Shown here: positions 39,992 to 48,568 of the stretch, one piece after another | Layout of the letters: each line of letters starts with the position of its first letter | Position numbering within the stretch: the stretch's first letter is position 1 | NCBI RefSeq assembly: GCF_022374895.2 | Contig: NZ_CP092423.2 | Location: 620,001-684,000 of the forward strand | Direction of reading: 5' to 3' | DNA: 64,000 nt | From: Mycobacterium lentiflavum | GTDB lineage: Bacteria; Actinomycetota; Actinomycetes; Mycobacteriales; Mycobacteriaceae | The notes under the pieces: model-generated | The model's input: only the letters and a program-made list of their open reading frames with translations | Told to the model about the DNA's origin: nothing | Databases searched by the model: none | Translations under genes and position numbers: made by a program

Positions 39992-41086
39992 GTGACCGAA
40001 GGACAATGCGAGACCGCAGGCGCGCCCCGAGTGTTGTTGCTGGGTACCGGCGAGCTCAGCCGCGAACTGGCAAACGCCCTGCGTCGCCTCGGCGCGGAGG
40101 TTCACGAGCACTCCGACCTGGACACCGTGTCGGGGGTGATCGACCGGCTACAACCCGACTTCGTGGTGACCGCCGGCGCGGTCTCCGGCCCGGCAATCGA
40201 GGCGCTCGCGGCGCGCTGCGACAATGCCGGCGTCGAACTGGTGCCTAACATGCGCACCGTCCGGTTGACCAACGACCGCGAGGGCCTGCGCCGGCTGGCC
40301 GCCGATCAGCTGGGTCTGCCCACCGCGCCGTTCTGGTTCGTCGGCTCGCTCGACGAGCTCAAGGCGGTGGCCGCACACGGCGGCTATCCGTTGCTGGTCG
40401 AGGCGTTGGGCGGGACGTTCGGGCGCTCGATGGTTTCCGGGCCCGACGACGTCGAGTCCGCGTGGCGGCGGGCGGCGGGCCGGGCCGAGCGGGTGTTGGC
40501 CGAAACGGTGGTCGAGGTCGAGTTTTACGTCACGCTGCTGGCAATCCGCAGCGAGCGTCGCAACGGGCCGGTGATCGAGTTCTGCTCGCCGATCGGGCAT
40601 CGTCGCGCCGAACCTGACGTGCTGGAATCCTGGCAGCCCCAGAATTTGAGCCCGGCGGCCCTCGACGCCGCCAAGTCGATCGCCGCGCGCATCGTCAAGG
40701 CGCTCGGCGGCCGTGGCGTATTCGGAGTCGAATTAATGATCAACGGCGACGAGGTGTACTTCTCCGACGTGAGCACCGTTCTGCCGCAAAGCGTTTGGGT
40801 GACTTTGCGCAGTCAGCGGATTTCGGCGTTCGAGTTGCAGGCCCGGGCGATTCTCGGCCTGCCGGTCGACGTCCTGATGATTTCGCCGGCTGCCGCGCGC
40901 ACGAGTCACCCGGCGCCCACCGCCGAGGCACTGACCGCGGCGCTGGCCGTGCCGGAAAGCGACCTCCGCATATTCGATGCGGGGCCGGGCCCGCGGCGTG
41001 GGGTCGCACTGGCCACCGCGCCGGATGTGGCAGCCGCGCGCGACCGGGCCCGCGACGTGGCCGCCGCGGTGTCCCAGGGCCATTAA
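39992..41086 (+). CDS. purT: PurT-like ATP-grasp protein with altered active site
   Basis: A 364-residue ATP-grasp protein most similar to formate-dependent GAR transformylase PurT: LLLGTGELSRELANALRRLG at the N-terminus, RLTNDREGLRRLAADQLGLP, ESWQPQNLSPAAL, GVFGVELMINGDEVYFSDVS and RRGVALATA. It is shorter than canonical PurT, lacking the DRYADAPA-type insert. The ATP loop (VKP...SSSGKGQ in E. coli) is here VEALGGTFGRS, and the SEVSPRPHD segment is SDVSTVLPQS. It may no longer make formyl-GAR. GTG start with a TAGCAT hexamer (39980-39985) placed for a leaderless transcript. Confidence 0.8.
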   Translation: MTEGQCETAGAPRVLLLGTGELSRELANALRRLGAEVHEHSDLDTVSGVIDRLQPDFVVTAGAVSGPAIEALAARCDNAGVELVPNMRTVRLTNDREGLRRLAADQLGLPTAPFWFVGSLDELKAVAAHGGYPLLVEALGGTFGRSMVSGPDDVESAWRRAAGRAERVLAETVVEVEFYVTLLAIRSERRNGPVIEFCSPIGHRRAEPDVLESWQPQNLSPAALDAAKSIAARIVKALGGRGVFGVELMINGDEVYFSDVSTVLPQSVWVTLRSQRISAFELQARAILGLPVDVLMISPAAARTSHPAPTAEALTAALAVPESDLRIFDAGPGPRRGVALATAPDVAAARDRARDVAAAVSQGH

Positions 41087-41100
41087 CTAGACTCGCGAGA

Positions 41101-41508
41101 ATGAGCTACGCAGGAGATATCACGCCGCTTGAGGCATGGAAGTTGCTCAGCGACAACCCGCAGGCGGTCTTGGTCGACGTGCGCACCGACGCCGAATGGC
41201 GGTTCGTCGGGGTGCCGGACTTGTCGAGTCTTGGCCGCGATGCGGTCTTCATCGAGTGGAACACCGCGACCGGGCACAACGAGAACTTCCTGGCCGAACT
41301 GAAGGACAAGCTCCCCGCCCAGTCGGGACCGGTGGTGTTCCTGTGTCGCTCCGGCAACCGCTCGATCGGTGCCGCCGAGACCGCGACCGAGGCGGGCATC
41401 GAGCCGTCCTACAACATCCTGGATGGTTTTGAGGGCAACCTCGACGCCCAGGGGCATCGTGGTGAAACCGGTTGGCGGGCAGTCGGACTGCCCTGGAAGC
41501 AGCAATGA
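41101..41508 (+). CDS. Rhodanese-domain protein (Rv0390-like)
   Basis: A 135-residue single rhodanese domain with active-site Cys82 in the loop FLCRSGNRS, able to carry a persulfide. It starts 15 nt after purT and is followed 53 nt later by metZ, so sulfur delivery to homocysteine synthesis is a reasonable guess. A TAGACT hexamer at 41088-41093 is positioned for a leaderless start at the ATG. The C-terminal GHRGETGWRAVGLPW is conserved in mycobacterial members. Confidence 0.92.
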   Translation: MSYAGDITPLEAWKLLSDNPQAVLVDVRTDAEWRFVGVPDLSSLGRDAVFIEWNTATGHNENFLAELKDKLPAQSGPVVFLCRSGNRSIGAAETATEAGIEPSYNILDGFEGNLDAQGHRGETGWRAVGLPWKQQ

Positions 41509-41560
41509 CCCGCGTCGACGACGATGATGCCGGCGCAGCCGGGATCGAGGAGCGGCGCCA

Positions 41561-42778
41561 ATGACTGACAGTCCGTCGGTCCGCATTCCGAAGGCATTGC
41601 CCGACGGCGTCGGCCAAGCCACCATCGGCGTGCGCGGAGGGCTGTTGCGGTCCGAGTTCGACGAGACCGCCGAGGGGCTGTTTTTGACCTCGGGCTACGT
41701 CTACCCGTCGGCCGCGGCGGCCGAGCAGGCGTTCTCCGGCGAGCTGGACCGCTTTGTCTATTCGCGCTACGGCAACCCGACCGTGTCGATGTTCGAGGAA
41801 CGGCTGCGGCTGATCGAGGGCGCGCCGGCGGCGTTCGCGACGGCCAGTGGCATGGCCGCGGTATTTACCTCGCTCGGCGCGCTGCTGGGCGCCGGCGACC
41901 GATTGGTGGCCGCGCGCAGCCTGTTCGGATCGTGCTTCGTGGTGTGCAACGAGATCCTGCCGCGCTGGGGTGTGGAGACCGTCTTAGTCGACGGCGACGA
42001 CCTCGCCCAGTGGGAACAGGCGCTATCGGTGCCCACCCAGGCGGTGTTCTTCGAGACGCCGTCGAACCCGATGCAGTCGCTGGTGGATATCGCCGCGGTG
42101 ACCGAGCTGGCGCATGCTGCGGGGGCAAAAGTGGTGCTGGACAACGTCTTTGCCACACCGCTTCTGCAGCAAGGGTTTCCGCTCGGGGTTGACGTGGTGG
42201 TGTACTCCGGCACCAAGCACATCGACGGGCAGGGCCGGGTGCTCGGTGGTGCCATCCTCGGCGATCAGGAATACATCGACGGCCCGGTGCAGAAGCTGAT
42301 GCGGCACACCGGCCCGGCTATGAGCGCATTCAACGCCTGGGTGCTACTGAAAGGCCTTGAGACACTGTCGGTTCGGGTGGACTACAGCAATGCCTCGGCG
42401 CAGCGGATCGCGGAGTTCCTCCAAGGCCATCCGGCGGTGAGTTGGGTGCGCTACCCGTTCCTGACGTCGCACCCGCAGTACGACCTGGCCAAGCGTCAGA
42501 TGTCCGGCGGCGGAACGGTGCTCACCTTCGAGCTCAACGCCCCCGGCGGCGCCAAGGAGCGGGCCTTCGAGGTGCTGGACAAGCTGCGACTGATCGACAT
42601 CTCGAACAACCTCGGTGACGCCAAATCGCTTGTCACACACCCGGCGACGACGACACACCGGGCGATGGGGCCGGAAGGGCGCGCCGCGATCGGTCTCGGT
42701 GACGGCGTCGTCCGCATCTCGGTCGGCCTGGAGAACACCGACGATCTGATCGCCGATATCGACCAAGCCCTGAGCTAG
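41561..42778 (+). CDS. metZ: O-succinylhomoserine sulfhydrylase
   Basis: A 405-residue Cys/Met-metabolism PLP enzyme that makes homocysteine directly from O-succinyl- (or O-acetyl-) homoserine and sulfide. PLP-site segments are VYSRYGNPT, ASGMAAVF and YSGTKHIDGQGR with the Schiff-base Lys near residue 219. The distinctive NLGDAKSLVTHPATTTHR follows near the C-terminus. It follows the rhodanese gene. The stop overlaps that of convergent ndhA by 4 nt. Confusion with cystathionine gamma-synthase is possible, but sequence and context fit MetZ. Confidence 0.94.
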   Translation: MTDSPSVRIPKALPDGVGQATIGVRGGLLRSEFDETAEGLFLTSGYVYPSAAAAEQAFSGELDRFVYSRYGNPTVSMFEERLRLIEGAPAAFATASGMAAVFTSLGALLGAGDRLVAARSLFGSCFVVCNEILPRWGVETVLVDGDDLAQWEQALSVPTQAVFFETPSNPMQSLVDIAAVTELAHAAGAKVVLDNVFATPLLQQGFPLGVDVVVYSGTKHIDGQGRVLGGAILGDQEYIDGPVQKLMRHTGPAMSAFNAWVLLKGLETLSVRVDYSNASAQRIAEFLQGHPAVSWVRYPFLTSHPQYDLAKRQMSGGGTVLTFELNAPGGAKERAFEVLDKLRLIDISNNLGDAKSLVTHPATTTHRAMGPEGRAAIGLGDGVVRISVGLENTDDLIADIDQALS

Positions 42779-44148
42779 CCGGCTCTCTGCTCGGCGGTCT
42801 GGCGTTCGGCTTCCGACGTCGCGTCTTGCGTTTGCGCTTCCACCCAATTAGTCACCACTCGGGCGTACATCATCTGGTTGGTGATGGCCATCTGACTGCG
42901 CCCGTCGCCCAAGAAGGTGATGAACCAGGCGATCACGGTGGTGAACCGGTTCTTGAAGCCGACGAGGTAGAGCAGGTGCAACCCCAGCCATGCCAGCCAG
43001 GCGATGAAGCCGCCGAACTCGAGCTTGCCGACCTGCGCGACGGCACTGAATCGCGAGATGGTGGCCATGCTGCCCTTGTCAAAGTAGTTGAAGGGCTTGC
43101 GGTTTGCGGGATCGTCGGTGCCCTTGACCATGTGCTTGATCAATGTCGCTGCGTAATGGGCGCCCTGAATCGCGCCCTGAGCCATCCCGGGCACATTGGG
43201 TACCGACATCAGGTCCCCGACGACGAAGACGTTCGGGTGACCCTTGACGGTCAGGTCGGGCTCGACGACCACTCGCCCGGCCCGGTCGACCTCGGTGCCC
43301 TCGGACTGGTCGGCGAGGAGCTTGCCCAGTGAGCTGGCCTGGACGCCCGCCGCCCAGACCTTGCACGCGCATTCGATGCGGCGCTTGGTGCCGTCCTTCT
43401 CCTTGATCGTGAGGCCCATGTAGTCCACGTCGTCGACCATCGCGTTGAGCTGAACCTCGACCCCCATCTTTTCCAGCCGCTGCTGTGCTTTGAGGCCCAG
43501 CTTCTCGCCCATCGGCGGCAGCACCGCGGGCGCGGCGTCGAGCAGGATGACGTGGCAATCGCGGGGCTCGATGGTCCGGAACGCGTCCTTGAGGGTTCGG
43601 TGGGCGAGTTCCTTGATCTGGCCTGCCACCTCGACGCCGGTGGGTCCTGCGCCGACGACGACGAAGGTCAGGCGGCGTTGCCGCTCGGCGGGATCGTCGG
43701 TGAACTCGGCGGCCTCGAACGCGCTGAGGATCCGGCCGCGCAGCTCGAGGGCGTCGTCGATGGTTTTCATGCCGGGCGCGTACGTCGCGAATTGGTCGTT
43801 GCCGAAGTAGGACTGCTGGGCACCGGCCGCCACGATCAGGCTGTCGAACGGTGTCACCGTCTCCATGCCCATCAGCTTCGACGTCACGGTGCCGGCCGTC
43901 AGGTTGATGTCGTAGACCTCGCCCAGCAGCACCTGCACGTTTTTCTGCCTCTGCAGGATCAGTCGGGTCGCCGGCGCGATCTCGCCTTCGGACAAGATGC
44001 CGGTGGCCACCTGATACAGCAGCGGCTGGAACAGGTGGGTGGTTGTCTTGGAGATCAGGGTGACGTCGACGTCGGCGCGCTTGAGCGCCTTGGCCGCATT
44101 CAGCCCTCCGAACCCGCTTCCGATGACGACGACGCGATGGCGCGACAT
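42775..44148 (-). CDS. ndhA: Type II NADH dehydrogenase
   Basis: A 457-residue membrane-associated NDH-2 that passes electrons from NADH to menaquinone without pumping protons. FAD-binding VVIGSGFGGLNAAKAL is at residues 6-21, the NADH-binding VVVGAGPTGVEVAGQI at about 165, and the second FAD site VFVVGDLMSVPNVPGMAQGA at about 295. C-terminal hydrophobic helices (WLAWLGLHLLYLVGF) anchor it to the membrane. Named ndhA because it follows metZ, as in M. tuberculosis; the paralogue ndh cannot be excluded from sequence alone. Confidence 0.92.
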   Translation of the reverse strand: MSRHRVVVIGSGFGGLNAAKALKRADVDVTLISKTTTHLFQPLLYQVATGILSEGEIAPATRLILQRQKNVQVLLGEVYDINLTAGTVTSKLMGMETVTPFDSLIVAAGAQQSYFGNDQFATYAPGMKTIDDALELRGRILSAFEAAEFTDDPAERQRRLTFVVVGAGPTGVEVAGQIKELAHRTLKDAFRTIEPRDCHVILLDAAPAVLPPMGEKLGLKAQQRLEKMGVEVQLNAMVDDVDYMGLTIKEKDGTKRRIECACKVWAAGVQASSLGKLLADQSEGTEVDRAGRVVVEPDLTVKGHPNVFVVGDLMSVPNVPGMAQGAIQGAHYAATLIKHMVKGTDDPANRKPFNYFDKGSMATISRFSAVAQVGKLEFGGFIAWLAWLGLHLLYLVGFKNRFTTVIAWFITFLGDGRSQMAITNQMMYARVVTNWVEAQTQDATSEAERQTAEQRAG

Positions 44149-44491
44149 GATTCTCCTTCAGGTCCTTTGATCCGTCTGGCTCCTACAGTCTCCGCAGCGC
44201 ATCTCCACCGTACGACTTCAGCGAGATGAACGCTCTGTGTTGCCAGGGCGGCGCTGGTGACAGCGCCGTCGAGCCGGCCGCCCCCTAAAGACCGGTTCGG
44301 ACGTTGATCCGTTGCCTGACGCTGCCGTCGGCCAGGGCTGCGGTGCCCGCACGGCAAGAAAACAAGGGCCCACCCGCTACCGATCCCAGGGACCCGCGGC
44401 ACGCGAGAAATCCGCGTGATCGCCAATGCCGAGTCCTGGCCCGTGAACCGAGTAGTGTCCGTTCCAGCGGCGTCCTGTTCAGGAGAGATCA
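44149..44491. other. Divergent intergenic region, no gene recognised
   Basis: This 343-nt gap separates ndhA (reverse) and the CDGP protein gene (forward). Only a Shine-Dalgarno AGGAGAG just before the CDGP start and a weak TAGTGT (44453-44458) are visible. No RNA gene, repeat or palindromic operator was found by eye. Confidence 0.6.
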
Positions 44492-44782
44492 ATGAAGCAA
44501 TTTGTCTTGGGCGCAACGGTTGTCGCGCTGTCGATCGGCGCGCTGATCGCCTCGGCGCCACCGGCCGGCGCGGGCTGTCAGTTGGGCGGCGTCGTGATCA
44601 GCAAGTGCGACGGACCCGTCCAGCCCGACGGCACCTGGCAACGCTGTGTCGTGTTTCCCCCGGCCGGCGGGCGGGACGGCTCTCCCGTTTACGTCACCAA
44701 CACGAACTGCCAGATGTTGGGTCCCGACCAGCATCCGTGGGGCGTCGCGTTCAATGACCCGCCGACGCACATCGACGACTAG
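44492..44782 (+). CDS. Small secreted CDGP-domain protein
   Basis: A 96-residue exported protein. A Sec signal peptide (MKQFVLGATVVALSIGALIA, cleaved after PAGA) precedes a mature region of about 68 residues with four cysteines, likely two disulfides, and the mycobacterial CDGP signature SKCDGPVQPDGTWQRC. Function of the family is unknown. Ribosome site AGGAGAG. It is convergent with the PPE gene, whose stop is 7 nt away, so the two form a tail-to-tail pair. Confidence 0.85.
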   Translation: MKQFVLGATVVALSIGALIASAPPAGAGCQLGGVVISKCDGPVQPDGTWQRCVVFPPAGGRDGSPVYVTNTNCQMLGPDQHPWGVAFNDPPTHIDD

Positions 44783-44789
44783 GCCCTGT

Positions 44790-46007
44790 TCAGTCGGCTG
44801 CGGAGGGGATTCCGCTCAAGAGCTGGCCGGCGTCAACCTGGGGTTGGATCGCCGCGGTGCCGGCCAGGCCCGGTGAGCTGGTCAAGGCGCTGACCGGGGG
44901 CAGTACCGATGACGATGTCGGGGCGGCGGCGCCCGCGCCGGGGCCGAGCCCGCTGGCACCGGGGGCGATGTTGAAGATTTCGTAGAAGGACCCGGAGAAG
45001 TTGCCGGTAACGGCGCCGTCGGTGAAGGCGACGTTACCGGGCCCGATCGTGACGACGCCCGGGCCGGTGAACAAGGCGCTGTTCGTCATCGTCGTCGGCG
45101 AGGTTATCTCGACGGTGCCGCCTGCGCCGACGTAGATTGCACTGCTCGTGAGGGTCACGGCGGAGCCGTTCGAGACTTCGAAGGTGCTGCCGGAGTAGAC
45201 GCCCAGGTCGCTGTCGGGGCCAAGGCTCAGTAAGCCGTAGACGTAGACGGCGCCGCCGGAGTCGACGTAGATCGAGCTACCGGGACCGATGGTGATGGAG
45301 CCATCGACGTAAACGCCGCCTCCGGACTGAAGGATCAGGGATCCACCCGACTCGATGGTGATGGGGTAGCCGTTGGGCGTGTAGTAGGTGCCGGGCCCGT
45401 AGTTGCCGGGAAGCAGCGAGGTGAGCAGCGGCGGGTTCGTGGCGCCGCCGACGCGCCGGTTGGCTTGGGCGTCCCGTCCTGATTCGTCGGTGGTTTGTGG
45501 TGACCCGTCGAAGTGCTTGAGGGTGCTGGCGATTTCGGAGTCGGCGGCGTAGATGCACATCGCGGTGGCGTCTTGGATCCACATCGCCATGTACTCGGCT
45601 TCGCATGCCGCGATGGCCGGGGTGTTTTGACCGAAGAAGTTGGTGGCGATCAGTGCCAGCAGCCGGGCCCGGTTGGCGGCGATGACCGGCGGGGGCACGG
45701 TCATCGCGAACGCCGCTTCGTAGGCGGCCGCGGCGGCGTAGGCCTGGGCGGAGGTTTGGGCGGCTTGGCCGGCGGTGGCGTGCAGCCAGGCCGCGTAGGG
45801 TGCGGCCGCACCGGCCATCGCCCGGGCCGAGGGGCCGAACCATAGTCCGGTCAGGGCGGTGATTTCGGCGACGTAACCGGCGGCGGTGATCTCGAGTTGG
45901 GTCGCGACAGCGTCCCAGGCTGCCGCGGCGGCGAGCAGTGAGCCGGCTCCGGGGCCGGTGTACATCAGTCCGGAATTGACCTCCGGTGGGCGCAACGCAA
46001 AATCCAT
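44790..46007 (-). CDS. PPE family protein with beta-solenoid-like C-terminal domain
   Basis: A 405-residue PPE protein. The N-terminal PPE helical domain (1-180) begins [20 protein letters not shown] and has the WFGPS turn at 56-60. Residues 205-345 are a run of short beta repeats rich in Gly, Ser, Val and Tyr ([20 protein letters not shown], then [18 protein letters not shown]), suggesting a parallel beta-helix rather than the common NxGxGNxG or SVP repeats. The C-terminus is Ala/Pro/Ser-rich. It would be exported by a type VII (ESX) system, but no PE partner is adjacent. It lies 41 nt downstream of the EspB-like gene on the same strand. Confidence 0.92.
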   Translation of the reverse strand: MDFALRPPEVNSGLMYTGPGAGSLLAAAAAWDAVATQLEITAAGYVAEITALTGLWFGPSARAMAGAAAPYAAWLHATAGQAAQTSAQAYAAAAAYEAAFAMTVPPPVIAANRARLLALIATNFFGQNTPAIAACEAEYMAMWIQDATAMCIYAADSEIASTLKHFDGSPQTTDESGRDAQANRRVGGATNPPLLTSLLPGNYGPGTYYTPNGYPITIESGGSLILQSGGGVYVDGSITIGPGSSIYVDSGGAVYVYGLLSLGPDSDLGVYSGSTFEVSNGSAVTLTSSAIYVGAGGTVEITSPTTMTNSALFTGPGVVTIGPGNVAFTDGAVTGNFSGSFYEIFNIAPGASGLGPGAGAAAPTSSSVLPPVSALTSSPGLAGTAAIQPQVDAGQLLSGIPSAAD

Positions 46008-46048
46008 GACCAGACTCCTTCTTGTATTGCGTTAGATGCGTTGGTATT

Positions 46049-47584
46049 TCACGACGCTGCTTTTTCGGGCATGGGCCTGCGGGGACGATTGCCGAGCACG
46101 GCCTCGGTCCATTTCCGCTGCTCGATGTAGAGCGGCTTGTCCTCCGACTGCACGCGTTTGGCCTTGCCCGCGCTCTGTTGTCCCTGACCGCCGGGCGTGG
46201 TGGGTGCCATGCCGCCCGTGCCGCCGCCCATCGCGGCGCCCGAGCCGGGCATGCCACGACCCGCGCCCGCGGCGGGCGTTGGTGACATCGCTGCCGGCCC
46301 CGCGGCCGCGCCGGTGCCGGGCACGGCCTGCAACGGCGTCGACGACTGCAACGGCGTCGAGGGCAGCGGCGGTATCCGAACGCCGGCACCACCGACCGAC
46401 GCCGGCCTTACCCCCGCGCCGCCGGCCCCTTTCACGTCCTTCAAGGCCTGGCTCAGCTCCGCGGTGTCCGCTGCCGTCGGCGTGGACGGCATGCCCGGGT
46501 TGGGAACGGACGGCAAAGGCGGAAAACCGGGTGCGCCCGTCCACGGCAGGTTGGCACCGGCCGACGGATCCTTCAGGCCGTAAGGGTTGTTCGGGTCGTC
46601 GGGGTTTGGGTCGAACGGGTTCTTGCCGCCGTCGGTGTGCTCGCCGTCGCCGAGGTTGGGGACCTCAAAACCCCAGGCCGAGGGCGCCCGCTCCGGAATG
46701 ACCGGCGGCAGCGGTAATTGCGCATTTCTGACATAGCGGGCTAACGACTCTTCCGATTGGCGCTGCAGGTTCTGGTACCACAGGATTGCGTCATCGGCGT
46801 TGTAGTTATTCGTGACGTAGTACTTGTACCAATGATCACAGAGCGCTATTTCTTTGGTCGTGGGGTGCTCGTCGTCTTGGGCAAAATCATGGGTGACGAA
46901 GGCGGCTTTTTTATGGGCGTTCGCGACCTTGTTCGCCTGGCTGGCAAGTTCGCTGCACAACGCGACCATCGAATTCACCCATCGCCGCTGTTGGTCGAAG
47001 TTCGCTTCAACGGCGTTGCGCGCCTCGCCCGTCCAGGAAAGAAATGGCCGGAAGCGGTAAAGCGTCTCCTGCTGAAGCGCCCGCTGGAACGCATCCCAGT
47101 CCCGCGCGAAGGCCCGGAATGCGACACCCTGGTCGCCGGCCTCGATCTCCTTCGCTGCCTGCTTGACCGGGTAGTAGGGGTATTCGAAGGGCGGCGGTTC
47201 CGGCGGAAAGATCAGGTGGGCGTCCGGGAATTCCTGGTTCGGATCGCACATGGCAGACATCACGCGATCCGCGCCGGAATCCGACGTCTCCGCCGAATCG
47301 GACAACTCTTTGTCGAGGGCCGCAGCAGAATCGGTGTCGACTTCCTCGTACGCTTTGGCCGCGTCCCGCAGCGATTTCGCCAGACGCTGCCATTCCCGTT
47401 CGGACGATGTGAGGTAAAGCCGCATCGTGTCGGCGTTCAGGGCGAGCTGAGTGGCGGCATCCTTGACAAAAGAAATCTCGCAGGGCGGCGATGGGTTGGT
47501 CGGCGGAATCGGCGGCAGCGGTTGCGCGATTTCATCGGCGCGTGCCATCAGTTCCTGGTATTCCACGTTCAATGTCTGCATCAT
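46049..47584 (-). CDS. EspB-like ESX-secreted protein
   Basis: A 511-residue homologue of ESX-1 substrate EspB. The PE-PPE-like fused helical core includes LNADTMRLYLTSSEREWQRL, the YxxxD secretion motif YEEVD at 79-83, SWTGEA (WxG at 184-186) and DQQRRWVNSMVALCSEL. The long Pro/Gly/Ala-rich tail ends in EDKPLYIEQRKWTEAVLGNR, as in EspB. Compared with EspB it has an insert near residues 100-150. EspB forms heptameric rings and binds phospholipid. A strong AAGGAGAAGG ribosome site defines the start. It heads an operon with the PPE gene and is divergent from TetR. No other esx gene is visible in the window. Confidence 0.85.
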   Translation of the reverse strand: MMQTLNVEYQELMARADEIAQPLPPIPPTNPSPPCEISFVKDAATQLALNADTMRLYLTSSEREWQRLAKSLRDAAKAYEEVDTDSAAALDKELSDSAETSDSGADRVMSAMCDPNQEFPDAHLIFPPEPPPFEYPYYPVKQAAKEIEAGDQGVAFRAFARDWDAFQRALQQETLYRFRPFLSWTGEARNAVEANFDQQRRWVNSMVALCSELASQANKVANAHKKAAFVTHDFAQDDEHPTTKEIALCDHWYKYYVTNNYNADDAILWYQNLQRQSEESLARYVRNAQLPLPPVIPERAPSAWGFEVPNLGDGEHTDGGKNPFDPNPDDPNNPYGLKDPSAGANLPWTGAPGFPPLPSVPNPGMPSTPTAADTAELSQALKDVKGAGGAGVRPASVGGAGVRIPPLPSTPLQSSTPLQAVPGTGAAAGPAAMSPTPAAGAGRGMPGSGAAMGGGTGGMAPTTPGGQGQQSAGKAKRVQSEDKPLYIEQRKWTEAVLGNRPRRPMPEKAAS

Positions 47585-47763
47585 TTCGGCCCTTCTCCTT
47601 GTGCTCAAGCCATTGGTCGGTCGGTCGCTGTAAAACGCTGACGGTCCGAAGTGGCGATGCGCGCAGGGCGGGCCGGAGGGGTCCTCTCGCGTGTCTGTGC
47701 CACTGTTGCTTCTCCGCGGGGGTGGGGAAGCTGTCGTAGCCGTCTCCCCGATTTTCACGGGTC

Positions 47764-47832
47764 GTTGAAACTAATCTCACGCTACGTTGAAACAAGTCTC
47801 AACGCAAGAGGAAATTCACGCTACAATGAAAC
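47764..47832. promoter_or_regulatory. Repeated palindromic sites upstream of the TetR gene
   Basis: GTTGAAACAAGTCTCAAC at 47786-47803 is a near-perfect 18-bp palindrome. A related site, GTTGAAACTAATCTCACG, precedes it by 22 bp (47764-47781), and a half-site ACAATGAAAC (47823-47832) overlaps the proposed TetR start codon. The spacing and position suit autorepression by the TetR protein and control of the divergent EspB-like/PPE operon. The rest of the 241-nt gap shows no further feature. Confidence 0.65.
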
Positions 47833-48437
47833 TTATGCCGAAGAAATCGCTAACACCGGGGCCCCGAGATGAACGCGGAGTGCTCGCGGCGCGCATCACC
47901 GCCGCCGCCCGCGACGAGTTCGCCCAACACGGCTGGGCGGGCACCACGATCCGCGCGGTCGCGCGGGGGGCCGACGTCGATCCCGCGCTGGTCTACCACT
48001 ACTTCGGATCCAAGGAAGGCCTGTTGGACGCGGCGACCAACCCGCCGCAGAAGTTCCTGGACAACGTGGCCAAGGTGTGGACCACGCCCATCGATCGGCT
48101 TGGCGCGGCGCTGATCACCGTCCTGCTGGAAGCGTGGGCCGACGAAGAGGTGGCGCCCACCTTGCGGGCCATCCTGCAGACCGCCGCGCACGAGCCGGCC
48201 ACTCGCGAGAAGCTGCGGCGGATCGTCGAGGGCAGCCTGATGGGGGTATCACACCTCGGGGTCGACGAACGGGACCGGCTGGTCCGCAGCGGGCTTGTCT
48301 CGTCGCAGATGTTGGGATTCGCGCTGATGCGCTATGTCTGGAAGATCGAGCCGATCGCATCGATGACCGACGACGAGGCGATCGCCGCGGTCGCCCCCAA
48401 TCTGCAGCACTACGTCGAGGGTGACCTGACGTCGTAA
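47826..48437 (+). CDS. TetR-family transcriptional regulator
   Basis: A 203-residue repressor. The N-terminal helix-turn-helix (TTIRAVARGADVDPALVYHYFGSKEGLL, here shown as its two halves TTIRAVARGADVDPA and LVYHYFGSKEGLL) is followed by a helical ligand domain with the TetR_C-type segment EVAPTLRAILQTAAHE. It is divergent from the EspB-like/PPE operon, and repeated operators lie between them. ATG 47826 is chosen; ATG 47835 and an upstream TTG are alternatives. The ligand is unknown. Confidence 0.9.
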   Translation: MKLMPKKSLTPGPRDERGVLAARITAAARDEFAQHGWAGTTIRAVARGADVDPALVYHYFGSKEGLLDAATNPPQKFLDNVAKVWTTPIDRLGAALITVLLEAWADEEVAPTLRAILQTAAHEPATREKLRRIVEGSLMGVSHLGVDERDRLVRSGLVSSQMLGFALMRYVWKIEPIASMTDDEAIAAVAPNLQHYVEGDLTS

Positions 48438-48568
48438 CGCGCCGACCGCTCTCACGACCCTCAGAACTACCTCATAACCCATTCACGCCTGTTGCTGCGA
48501 TCGTCTGAGCATGAAGAACGTTGCGCCGCATCGACCTCAACGGGTGCAGCGGCTGGTGAGCACCCGGT

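Noticed and set aside
44790..46007. A PE gene partner for the PPE protein
   Set aside because: Neither flank encodes a PE-like protein. The upstream neighbour is EspB-like and the other neighbour is a CDGP secreted protein on the opposite strand.
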